Below are positions 52,758-61,209 of a DNA stretch of 64,000 nt, one piece after another (positions within the stretch are counted from its first letter, which is position 1; each line of letters begins with the position of its first letter). Origin of the DNA: Aporhodopirellula aestuarii (GTDB lineage: Bacteria; Planctomycetota; Planctomycetia; Pirellulales; Pirellulaceae); the NCBI RefSeq assembly GCF_023701485.1, contig NZ_JAMQBK010000014.1, forward strand, positions 62,001 to 126,000, read 5' to 3'. The notes beneath the pieces were generated by a model. The model ran no database searches. It worked only from the letters and a program-made list of their open reading frames with translations, and was not told where the DNA came from. The position numbers were made by a program, and so were the translations under genes.

Positions 52758-53681
52758 TTAACTCGGGGCCACACACGACGGCAATGCAAATTGTTGGGTC
52801 CAGGGCTCTTTGCCGTTGGCAAGCATTTCTGACATGACGGAATGAACGTTTGGCGGATCGCAATAGCCGGCCACCATCAAGGCTCCCGCCACGAGGGCTC
52901 CGCACAATCGCTCATCCGGCTCCACCGGGTCAACGTCTGGATGTCCGATACCGCCCCCGCTCGTAAACGCAGCATAGGCGATTAACCCTGCTGCGCCACC
53001 GCCGGCCGCTTCCGAGGCCGCTTCCGCGGCCCGGCGCGTCTCGTCAGATGGATCTTTCACCCAATGCTCGGCCGCCTCCAAGGCGGCGAGATCGAGCGTT
53101 TTCATGCTCAGCTTGGACTCCAAATTCCGTACGCAAACACACGCCCACCAAACCGCGTGAATTCTAGGTAACGTATTCGCTCGCAAACGTAACGCCGGAA
53201 AATACATCTCGGTCTCGGTCAATTCGGCAATCAACGGTTCGACATCTTCGTGACGCAGAGCGATCGGTGTCACATCGTCATCCAGGTCCAGGTGGCCACA
53301 CAGGTCCACCATCGTCATCGCGGCCGCGATCTGTGTTGCCTCGGCCGCCAAATCCTCGGACGCCTCGTCGTGCTGAGTTTCGACAGCCCCCTCGACAGTG
53401 ACGGCAAATGTAGTCCGGCTGACGGTAATCGTGTCACCGGTCATGATTCGACCTTCCTGCACAGCCTGTCCATTAACGAGCATAGGTGCATTGGCTCTCG
53501 CAATCACACGGCACTCGCCTCCGCGACAATCCATTTCAAAATGAATCGCTTCTAGGCCGCGATCATCCGCCAACCGATAGTCAGCGTGGTCCGTACCACC
53601 GATGGTCGCACGCTGACCTCCGCGAAGCTGAATTCGACGTCCGATCCCTGGGCCACGGACAACTTGAATCAGTGCAATCAT
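52758..53681 (-). CDS. FHA-domain protein linked to T6SS
   Basis: 307 residues. An FHA domain (~1-95) binds phosphothreonine: RATIGGTDHADYRLADDRGL, HFEMDC, MLVNGQAVQEGRIMTGDTIT. After a linker, residues ~140-305 form an Ala-rich helical module (LAALEAAEHWVKDPSDETRR) that may be the DUF6931 type known beside planctomycete FHA proteins; the name is tentative. FHA proteins often control T6SS assembly through Thr phosphorylation. It starts 22 bp after vgrG with a GGAG ribosome site, so the operon couples the spike to a phospho-signal. Confidence 0.82.
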   Translation of the reverse strand: MIALIQVVRGPGIGRRIQLRGGQRATIGGTDHADYRLADDRGLEAIHFEMDCRGGECRVIARANAPMLVNGQAVQEGRIMTGDTITVSRTTFAVTVEGAVETQHDEASEDLAAEATQIAAAMTMVDLCGHLDLDDDVTPIALRHEDVEPLIAELTETEMYFPALRLRANTLPRIHAVWWACVCVRNLESKLSMKTLDLAALEAAEHWVKDPSDETRRAAEAASEAAGGGAAGLIAYAAFTSGGGIGHPDVDPVEPDERLCGALVAGALMVAGYCDPPNVHSVMSEMLANGKEPWTQQFALPSCVAPS

Positions 53682-53703
53682 GTATACCCTACTCCGTAAT
53701 GCG

Positions 53704-55665
53704 TCAATTAATTTTCAGAATTGCACCACTTAGCTTTAACGTTGCCGCACCTGACACGTCAGCAATCGCACCACCTATTTTGACTTGCGCTTGCGCCGCA
53801 ATCTCAACTTGCGGAGAACTTATGGTTATCTTCGCTGGTTCGATTTTGATGCTGCTCGCACCCACCTTCAGCTCAATGACCTGTCCCGCTTGCGTGACAT
53901 GTTTGCCAACGGGAACTTTGATGGTGCGGTTGCCGAGTTTGATCTCAATCGACTCGTTACCTTTCTCGACCACGGTGTCACGGTTGCCGCTCTTCACCGT
54001 GATCGTTTCATTTCCTTGTTCAACCGTCAGGGTGCGATCGTTGAAAACCTCGATCGTTTGATTCCCTTTGTCCTTTTTGTCTTGCCCAATCTTGATCGTC
54101 GCATCATTCTCGACGATTTGTGTGAAGTCTCTTTCCGCATGAAGGTAGATTTCCTCCTCATCCGCCTTATCCTCAAACCTCAATTCATTGAAGTTTTTAG
54201 GCTTTCCTCCCTTTGTCGAACGTGACTTGATTCCACTTTGCGTTTGATTGTCGGGAAGGTCGTACGGTGTCGTTTGCTTGGCATTGTACACGCGTCCGGT
54301 AATCACTGGACGATCCGGATCCCCGTCCAAGAATTCGACCAACACCTCCTGTCCGATTCGAGGAATATGCACGGAGCCCCAGCCCTTACCGGCCCAGGTA
54401 TTGCTAACGCGAATCCAGCAAGAACTATTCTCATCGTTCTTACCCTCGCGATCCCAAGGGAATTGAACTTTGACGCGTCCATACTTGTCGGTCCATATCT
54501 CCTCCCCGGACTTGCCGACCACCACAGCCGACTGAGGCCCCGAAACAATTGGACGCGGTGTAGTGGAGGGTGAGCGAAACTGGTCCGACTTCTTCATGGC
54601 TTCGAAATGCGTTTCGAATTCATTCGCACCGCCAGAAAAAACTTGAATCTCCGATGACACGATTCGGACGATCGAACTGGTAACTAGGTATTCAACTCGA
54701 TTCTGATCCGTGCGAGGATGATCCTCCATCTCAAAGCAGGAACCAGTAACCAGCGTCACTTCATTTCCGACACCCATGTACCGATTGTGATCCGCCTGAT
54801 ACTCCTCCGCTCGCACTTTTGCCAATTGTGTTCCATTCCCAACCTCGGTGTATCGACCGGGAAAATCATAACGCTCAAACTTTGCGAGCTTATGTCTTCG
54901 AGTCACGTTCGCCCTGGCGGTAATATCCGCCTCGGGTTTCTCAAAGTCGTAATCGCCAATCGTGACAGATGTTGAATGCAGCTGGCTTCGGAAGGTCCAC
55001 GACGAAATATGCTTTTGTTCGGCAGGGGCTTCACCGGGACGACGAAACGGAATGGGATTCATCCCTTTGATGGTCGTGTGACTTGCCGAGTCGTCAACTA
55101 ACACCATCGTGTGTTTCTTTTCCTCATGCACGAAGTAGTAATAGATCCCCTCCTCTTCAAGCAAACGACTAACGAAATCGAAATCCGATTCGCGGTACTG
55201 CACACAGTAATTCCGCTTCGGATGCTGCTTTGTGAGCGACAATTTGAAATCCGTGAAGCCGTGCGTCGTTTTAAAGATATCGCTAACGATTTCGGGAACC
55301 GTTTTCGCTTGGAAGATCCGGCTGTCGGTTGTGTGATTGAGGAACCAAAGCCAAGGTCGGAGCACGATGTCATAGACGCTGAATTCGTTGTGCACTCCTT
55401 GATACGAGATTTCCGAAACTATGCCGTGGATAAATCTTTTCTTGTTCTCGATAGGCTCGTAGTGCAGCGCCAAGGATTCGCCCAGGTACTTGCTGTCATC
55501 GACCGAATGATCTTTGCTGAACGCTCGGATGGCACATTCAAAGGGTCGCCCCAAGGCATCCTCGTACCGAAGATTTTCAAGCAACAGGCCATCCTTATCT
55601 TCTGATTTGCCCAGAGCCGAAACGATGCGGTGAATGCGTTCCTTCTTTACCATCTGATACGCCAA
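53704..55665 (-). CDS. vgrG: Type VI secretion tip protein VgrG (TssI)
   Basis: 653 residues. N-terminal gp27-like part (~1-370) with the usual FQAKTVPEIVSDIF and RESDFDFVSRLLEEEGIYYY; gp5 OB-fold (~390-470) with KYGRVKVQFPWDREGK, WIRVSNTWAGKGWG and EVLVEFLDGDPDRPVITGRV; then the beta-helix needle (~500-653) of repeats like VEQGNETITVKSGNRDTV. No extra effector domain at the C-terminus; it ends LKLSGAILKIN. VgrG trimers cap the tube and puncture targets. Leads the operon with the FHA and giant membrane proteins, separate from the tssEFG-clpV operon. Confidence 0.95.
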   Translation of the reverse strand: MAYQMVKKERIHRIVSALGKSEDKDGLLLENLRYEDALGRPFECAIRAFSKDHSVDDSKYLGESLALHYEPIENKKRFIHGIVSEISYQGVHNEFSVYDIVLRPWLWFLNHTTDSRIFQAKTVPEIVSDIFKTTHGFTDFKLSLTKQHPKRNYCVQYRESDFDFVSRLLEEEGIYYYFVHEEKKHTMVLVDDSASHTTIKGMNPIPFRRPGEAPAEQKHISSWTFRSQLHSTSVTIGDYDFEKPEADITARANVTRRHKLAKFERYDFPGRYTEVGNGTQLAKVRAEEYQADHNRYMGVGNEVTLVTGSCFEMEDHPRTDQNRVEYLVTSSIVRIVSSEIQVFSGGANEFETHFEAMKKSDQFRSPSTTPRPIVSGPQSAVVVGKSGEEIWTDKYGRVKVQFPWDREGKNDENSSCWIRVSNTWAGKGWGSVHIPRIGQEVLVEFLDGDPDRPVITGRVYNAKQTTPYDLPDNQTQSGIKSRSTKGGKPKNFNELRFEDKADEEEIYLHAERDFTQIVENDATIKIGQDKKDKGNQTIEVFNDRTLTVEQGNETITVKSGNRDTVVEKGNESIEIKLGNRTIKVPVGKHVTQAGQVIELKVGASSIKIEPAKITISSPQVEIAAQAQVKIGGAIADVSGAATLKLSGAILKIN

Positions 55666-56129
55666 GCAGTGAGGGATATTTCACATCGGTCAAGCCGAAC
55701 ACTTATTAAACCTATTGTATCAGCAAGGCTCAACCCGTGCCGACAGCATCAACGGCTACTTCAGAGCGAAGTCACCGCGCCCAACTGATTACGCAGCTCC
55801 ACTGGAATACACCAAGACGGTTCCTATTTAGGTCTGCCGATAAACCGAGTTGCATTGCAAAAAAGTGGTGCTCGGCTCAAGAAACCAGAACGTCTTAATG
55901 AGCGAGCGGCTTCTTTTCCATTCGATGCCCCAACACCGATTTGCTGCCGTTTTGCCAGCATAAATCATACTACCCACCAAACGAGCTTACGGGATTTAAC
56001 GATAAAAGCGAAAAATGCCCTGTTTCGTGATAATGCCGACGGTTCGGAACCTGAACGGAACAACTTCTCAACCATTTCACTCCGATAACAAGATTGTTTG
56101 ATCCCTTATGTTATTACGCGGAACGAGAC
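55666..56129. other. Divergent intergenic region upstream of vgrG
   Basis: About 460 bp between vgrG (leftward) and the beta-barrel gene (rightward). A weak -24/-12-like match on the minus strand (55722-55738) was judged too poor. No repeat found. Confidence 0.45.
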
Positions 56130-57254
56130 ATGCTGCGCCACTGCCTACTCCTCATTGCATTCGCTGCGCTGCCTACGGTGGCGATCGCCCAAAGCACCGC
56201 GGCAATTGGAGACAACACTCCGAATCGTCCATTCTCAAATGCAATCACTTCGCTTTCTAACGACCGACAGACGAACACCGCCAACACTCGCAGCAGTCGC
56301 TTAAAACGATTGCCGAGGATGTACGGTGATTCCCTGCAAACCGGATCGCTTAGTTTCTCATCAGACGCTGGATCGGGATATCTCCAATCGCCAACATGTG
56401 GCGCCGCACGCATCGGCGACAACAACTCTCCCATCCCGCAGGATCGCGTCTACTTTCTGTACCAGCACTTTCACAACGCCGTCGATTCGACGTTCGGCCC
56501 CAACAGCCGAACGCAGTCGCTTGACCTCTACACTCTTGGCTTTGAAAAAACGTTCTGTAGTGAGCGTTTCTCGCTCGAAATGCGACTTCCCTTTAGTTCG
56601 TCACTCGCTCAATCGGATGGAAGTGTGAGCGTCACAAACGACTCGCTTCAAAGCATCACGGGTGTTGCTAAAGCCGTTCTACTCGAAAGTGATGACTCTA
56701 TCTTCACCTGTGGACTGGGCATTTCGTTCCCCGTCAGCGATTGCTCTTCACAACTCAAAGTCGATGAAGTGACGACAGGCCTGGGCGGACAATCGGCATA
56801 CTTCTCTCCCTTTGTTGGCTACGCGGCAACATTGTCGGAGCAAACGTTCGTCAATTCGTTTGCCCAGTTGATGATCCCCTCGGGCAGCGAGTTTGTTGAG
56901 GTAGCCGATTCTTCAAGCAGCGATCAGGGTTGGTTTCGCCCCGAGGAAGTTCTGGTGTTTGACATCTCGACGGGACTCTGGTTATTCAGAGACGAAAACG
57001 CGCCTATCTCGGGAATTGCCGCAATGCTCGAACTTCACTACTCCACCACGCTAGGCGATGATCAGACGGCATCGGCATCAACGTCCGGCAACAGTTTCGA
57101 CTTCGATCTCCAGCGATTCGACACGCTCAATTTGACTTCGGGACTACATTTTGAAATCTATCGAACCACCGCGCGCGTTGCGGCGGTCGCTCCGCTCCGC
57201 GATGACCGCTTCTTCGACGCGGAAATTCATTTTTCGTTGAATCGCAATTTCTAA
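56130..57254 (+). CDS. Predicted outer-membrane beta-barrel protein
   Basis: About 374 residues from an ATG at 56130 (GGAACGAG upstream). Signal peptide CLLLIAFAALPTVAIAQ; no other membrane helix. The body has alternating hydrophobic strands and the sequence ends FFDAEIHFSLNRNF, a C-terminal Phe as recognised by the BAM machinery. It resembles generic transporter/MetA-pathway-type barrels; no transport specificity visible. It is the only plus-strand gene in the T6SS region, lying between the tssEFGH and vgrG operons; a T6SS role is possible but unsupported. Confidence 0.72.
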   Translation: MLRHCLLLIAFAALPTVAIAQSTAAIGDNTPNRPFSNAITSLSNDRQTNTANTRSSRLKRLPRMYGDSLQTGSLSFSSDAGSGYLQSPTCGAARIGDNNSPIPQDRVYFLYQHFHNAVDSTFGPNSRTQSLDLYTLGFEKTFCSERFSLEMRLPFSSSLAQSDGSVSVTNDSLQSITGVAKAVLLESDDSIFTCGLGISFPVSDCSSQLKVDEVTTGLGGQSAYFSPFVGYAATLSEQTFVNSFAQLMIPSGSEFVEVADSSSSDQGWFRPEEVLVFDISTGLWLFRDENAPISGIAAMLELHYSTTLGDDQTASASTSGNSFDFDLQRFDTLNLTSGLHFEIYRTTARVAAVAPLRDDRFFDAEIHFSLNRNF

Positions 57255-57404
57255 ACGTCGTTCCGTTCCCCGGTTGGAATCGAGATTTTGATCATCCAGC
57301 GTTGGACCGCGATTGGTCTTCGCCATCGAGGCGTCGCGGGATGCGATTCGCTCGTGCGGAAACTCGCCCGATAGCGCGCGAGTTCGGTCATATTCGTGTT
57401 TCGT

Positions 57405-60110
57405 CTAATTATCGAATGCGTAAGCGAATTCGCCGTCGCTGACACCGAGATTGACGCGTGAAACCTCGCGACCTTCGGCCGTACGCAGCAAAAGTTCGCG
57501 ACTGATTTCGGGCAACACCGTGTTGGTTAAAATCGAATCGATCATACGCCCGCCACTCTCCAACTCAGTACATCGGCTCGCGATGAGCGTGATCGCTTCT
57601 TCGTCGTAGGTCATTGGGATGCGGTATTTTTCTTGGACGCGTCGCTGAATTCGCCCGAGTTGCAACTTAGTGATCTTGCCGATCATCTCGTCACTGAGAG
57701 GGAAGTAGGGGATGGTCACGATGCGACCAAGCAGCGCCGCGGGAAACACACTCAACAGCGGCTCTCGCAGTGCCTTGGCAATCCCGTCAGGCGACGGCAT
57801 CAATTCCGGGTCGCTGCACATATTCATAATCAAGTCACTGCCGACGTTCGAAGTCAACAGAATTAACGTATTGCGGAAATCAATCCGACGTCCTTCGCCA
57901 TCCTCCATCACGCCTTTGTCGAAGACTTGAAAAAAGATCTCGTGAACATCGGGGTGTGCCTTCTCGACTTCATCCAACAACACAACGCTGTACGGTTTTC
58001 GGCGGACCGCTTCGGTGAGAACTCCGCCTTCACCGTAGCCCACATAACCGGGAGGAGCTCCTTTCAAACTCGACACCGTATGAGCCTCTTGGAATTCGCT
58101 CATATTAATGGTGATCATGTTCTGCTCCCCTCCGTACAGCAGCTCGGACAACGCCAGCGCGGTTTCTGTTTTTCCAACACCACTGGGGCCGCAAAACATG
58201 AAGACGCCGATCGGTTTGCTCGGATTATCCAGTCCCGCCCGCGAGGTTTGCACGCGTTTAGCAACCATCTCCAATGCGTGACGTTGCCCGATGACGCGTT
58301 GATCCAGGTGGGTGGCCATGTTCAGCACGGCATCGATTTCATCTTTGAGCATCCGCCCGACGGGGATCCCAGTCCAATCGGCAACGACGGCGGCAACAGC
58401 CTGCTCGTCGACACTCGGTAGGATCAGAGGATTTTCCCCTTGCAGCTCCGCTAATTCGGATTGCAATACGGAAAGCTTATCGAGCAACTGCTGACGCTGT
58501 TCGTCGGAGAGTTCTGGCTTGGCGCCGTCGACGTCGTCGGGCGAGTCCTTTTGCAACGCGTCACTTCGCAGACGGGCACGAATTGCGAGTACTTTTTCAA
58601 CACGCTCCTTTTCGGTATTCCATCGCGACTCCAGTTTCGCCAATTCGGCTCGGAGCGACTCAAGCTTCTTTTCTGCAGCTTCTCGACGTGCCAGTGTTTC
58701 GACGCCAATGGCGCTTTCACTCTTGATGATCTTCAATTCCGTTTCATACGCATGGATATTCCTTTGCACGTACTCCACCTCCGCCGGAACGGAATGCTGA
58801 GTCATCGTCACGCGGGCACAGGCGGTGTCGAGAAGGCTGACACATTTGTCCGGCAGCTGCCGATCGGGAATGTAACGGCTCGACAGCTTCACGGCCGCTT
58901 CGATCGCCTCATCTAAGATTTGGGCTTTGTGATGCTTTTCAAGCGACGCTGCCATGCTGCGCATCATTCGAATCGCCTTCTCTTCGGAAGGCTCGTCGAC
59001 CTTAACAACCTGGAATCGACGTGTGAGCGCGGGATCCTTTTCAATGTATTGCTTGTATTCCGCCCACGTGGTTGCGGCAATCGTCCGCAGTTCGCCGCGT
59101 GCCAGGGCAGGTTTGAGAAGATTCGCCGCATCGCCCGTTCCTTGCTGGCCACCCGCCCCGATCAGAGTGTGTGCTTCGTCGATGAACAGGATCACGGGCT
59201 TTTCAGACGACTGGACTTCTTCAATCACCTGCTTTAGCCGATTTTCAAATTCGCCTTTCATACTCGCCCCGGCTTGCATCGCGGCCACATCAAGACTTCG
59301 CAATGACACCTCTTTCAAGGGCGGAGGAACTTCACCCGACACAATTCGCTGGGCGAGACCTTCTAAGATCGCCGTCTTTCCGACACCCGCTTCGCCCGTC
59401 AGGATCGGATTGTTCTGACGACGTCGCATCAAGATATCAACGATCTGACGAATTTCATCGTCGCGACCGATGACCGGATCCATCTCGCCACTACGAGCTT
59501 TCTCGGTCAAATCATGGGAGTAGCTTTGCAGGGCTTCTTGCTTGCCCATTTGCGCCGGTGCCATCGCGCCGCTGGCGACGCCGGGGGCCACGCCGCCTCC
59601 GATTTGCCGGCCGTCTTTCGCCGACATATTTTCTTCAGGCGATGAGGACACAATCTCGCGAAAGTTGTCGACAAGCTGTTCGATTTTGATCTTGCTGAAC
59701 TCACTCGAAATGGATGCTAGCGCGTGAGCCAGATCTCGCGTTTTCAGCAGCCCCACGATGAGGTACCCCGTCCGAACTTGCGAATCGGCGAACATCAGTG
59801 TGCCGTACACCCAACCACGCTCAACACCCTGTTCGATATGTGGCGAGAAATCCGATATCGATGTCGAACCGCGAGGAAGCTTATCGAGCGAGGTGGTGAT
59901 ATCTTTCGCGAGCCGACCGGGGTCGATTTGAAAGTGGCGTATGATCTCGTGCAGGTCGGAATTTTCGAGCTGCAAGATCTGGTGAATCCAGTGCACTAAT
60001 TCGACATAAGCGTTGCCACGCATTTTGCAGAACACGGTGGCAGCTTCGATCGACTGATACCCGACGGAATTGAGTTTCCCGAACAATGTCGCGCGGCTGA
60101 TTTCAATCAT
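57405..60110 (-). CDS. tssH: Type VI secretion AAA+ ATPase TssH (ClpV)
   Basis: 901 residues. An N-terminal Clp-N domain (~1-165), AAA+ module 1 with Walker A GEAGVGKTAILEGLA near 240 and Walker B VILFIDEAHTLIG, a middle coiled coil (~400-560), AAA+ module 2 with GPSGVGKTETALALSE near 646 and YSVVLLDEVEKAHPD, and a C-terminal D2 domain. ClpV disassembles the contracted TssBC sheath to recycle it. The 77-bp gap after tssG and shared strand make it part of the tssEFG operon. Length and order fit T6SS ClpV rather than ClpB. Confidence 0.95.
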   Translation of the reverse strand: MIEISRATLFGKLNSVGYQSIEAATVFCKMRGNAYVELVHWIHQILQLENSDLHEIIRHFQIDPGRLAKDITTSLDKLPRGSTSISDFSPHIEQGVERGWVYGTLMFADSQVRTGYLIVGLLKTRDLAHALASISSEFSKIKIEQLVDNFREIVSSSPEENMSAKDGRQIGGGVAPGVASGAMAPAQMGKQEALQSYSHDLTEKARSGEMDPVIGRDDEIRQIVDILMRRRQNNPILTGEAGVGKTAILEGLAQRIVSGEVPPPLKEVSLRSLDVAAMQAGASMKGEFENRLKQVIEEVQSSEKPVILFIDEAHTLIGAGGQQGTGDAANLLKPALARGELRTIAATTWAEYKQYIEKDPALTRRFQVVKVDEPSEEKAIRMMRSMAASLEKHHKAQILDEAIEAAVKLSSRYIPDRQLPDKCVSLLDTACARVTMTQHSVPAEVEYVQRNIHAYETELKIIKSESAIGVETLARREAAEKKLESLRAELAKLESRWNTEKERVEKVLAIRARLRSDALQKDSPDDVDGAKPELSDEQRQQLLDKLSVLQSELAELQGENPLILPSVDEQAVAAVVADWTGIPVGRMLKDEIDAVLNMATHLDQRVIGQRHALEMVAKRVQTSRAGLDNPSKPIGVFMFCGPSGVGKTETALALSELLYGGEQNMITINMSEFQEAHTVSSLKGAPPGYVGYGEGGVLTEAVRRKPYSVVLLDEVEKAHPDVHEIFFQVFDKGVMEDGEGRRIDFRNTLILLTSNVGSDLIMNMCSDPELMPSPDGIAKALREPLLSVFPAALLGRIVTIPYFPLSDEMIGKITKLQLGRIQRRVQEKYRIPMTYDEEAITLIASRCTELESGGRMIDSILTNTVLPEISRELLLRTAEGREVSRVNLGVSDGEFAYAFDN

Positions 60111-60186
60111 GATGGACCTTTCTTTTGCCTGGAGATGAGTAAGTTCGGTGAGACTCTGGCGACCTAGCCGGCGTGAACGAAAAGGG

Positions 60187-61209
60187 TTATTGAACAGATT
60201 CCTGGAGGATCAAATCGTCGCGATCAACTTCGCAATTTTCCGTCACGAGCCAGTCACGCCAGCCAAGGTTTCCCGACACCCCGAGCTGCATCGATGGAAC
60301 GTGATCTTTCTTAAGCTGAAAACGTACTTCCCACTGCAACTGATGACCGACGTAATTGCGAACGACCGATTCCAATCGATTGAGACTCTCACCGCCGGGT
60401 AACAGCCGTTGATATTCGTCTAGAGACAGTGGTCCCACGACGATGCGAAATTTTTGAGAGCAGTCCCAAACGTGCGAGCCGATGGTCGCATTGAGCCCGA
60501 GTGTCGTGGTCGCCCCAGAGACGCCAAGCGAATTGCAACAATCGTCGGGAAGTTTGATCCATTGTCCGACAAACTCTTCGATCCTTACGGGCAGCTTGAG
60601 AAATGCCCCCAAAATGACCTCCAGCCCCTCGGCGTTACGAGTCTGGCAGCCCAATCGCCCCGCAAAATGCAACTTGACCAAGTCCGGCATCGCATCGCGG
60701 TCGCGAAACGCAGGAGTGCCGATCCCGATTAAGGAACCCACGTAATCTTGGAAACGATCTTCCTCAGGGCGATCAAAATGCAGCGTCGGTTCGGCATCCG
60801 CCCGGGCGCGGTAGAACAACGACAACATGCGGTGGTGGAATAGATTTAAAAATGACGTGATCGTCGGGTCGTCGTGATTGTGTTGGCGTTGCCAAGCCGT
60901 TTCGGTCAAATGCAATGGCATCGGACCATTGGGCCCTAACAATCCCATGACCTGCTGCCAAATCCGAGTCTGCCCAGTCGGGGTCGAATCCACTTTCGTG
61001 ACCGATCCCGCGGCAAAATTCATCGTTGGCGACTGAACAACTCGGACCCGCTCGTCCGCAGGATGATCGGCCTTGCCGATGCGAGGCTGATCAGGATTCG
61101 CGCACTCAACCGCTCGCATGGCTGTATACAAGCCAAACTCATGCGGTCGCTCGTGCAATCGACGCTGATGCTCTAAAGCAGTGGGCGTCGGCCCATCCTG
61201 GCTGGCCAT
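60187..61209 (-). CDS. tssG: Type VI secretion baseplate protein TssG
   Basis: 340 residues with the TssG signature LLGPNGPMPLHLTE near 88-101, followed by FLNLFHHRMLSLFYRARADA, and a C-terminal half including RLLPGGESLNRLESVVRNYV. TssG joins TssF and TssE in the baseplate wedge. Its start lies 36 nt inside tssF, so the two are translated together. Confidence 0.93.
   Translation of the reverse strand: MASQDGPTPTALEHQRRLHERPHEFGLYTAMRAVECANPDQPRIGKADHPADERVRVVQSPTMNFAAGSVTKVDSTPTGQTRIWQQVMGLLGPNGPMPLHLTETAWQRQHNHDDPTITSFLNLFHHRMLSLFYRARADAEPTLHFDRPEEDRFQDYVGSLIGIGTPAFRDRDAMPDLVKLHFAGRLGCQTRNAEGLEVILGAFLKLPVRIEEFVGQWIKLPDDCCNSLGVSGATTTLGLNATIGSHVWDCSQKFRIVVGPLSLDEYQRLLPGGESLNRLESVVRNYVGHQLQWEVRFQLKKDHVPSMQLGVSGNLGWRDWLVTENCEVDRDDLILQESVQ

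Noticed and set aside
53704-55665. Specialised (effector-fused) VgrG
   Set aside because: The protein ends with the beta-helix; no added domain after it.
55722-55738. Possible sigma-54 site upstream of vgrG
   Set aside because: Only the TTGC half fits; the -24 half matches at two of six positions.
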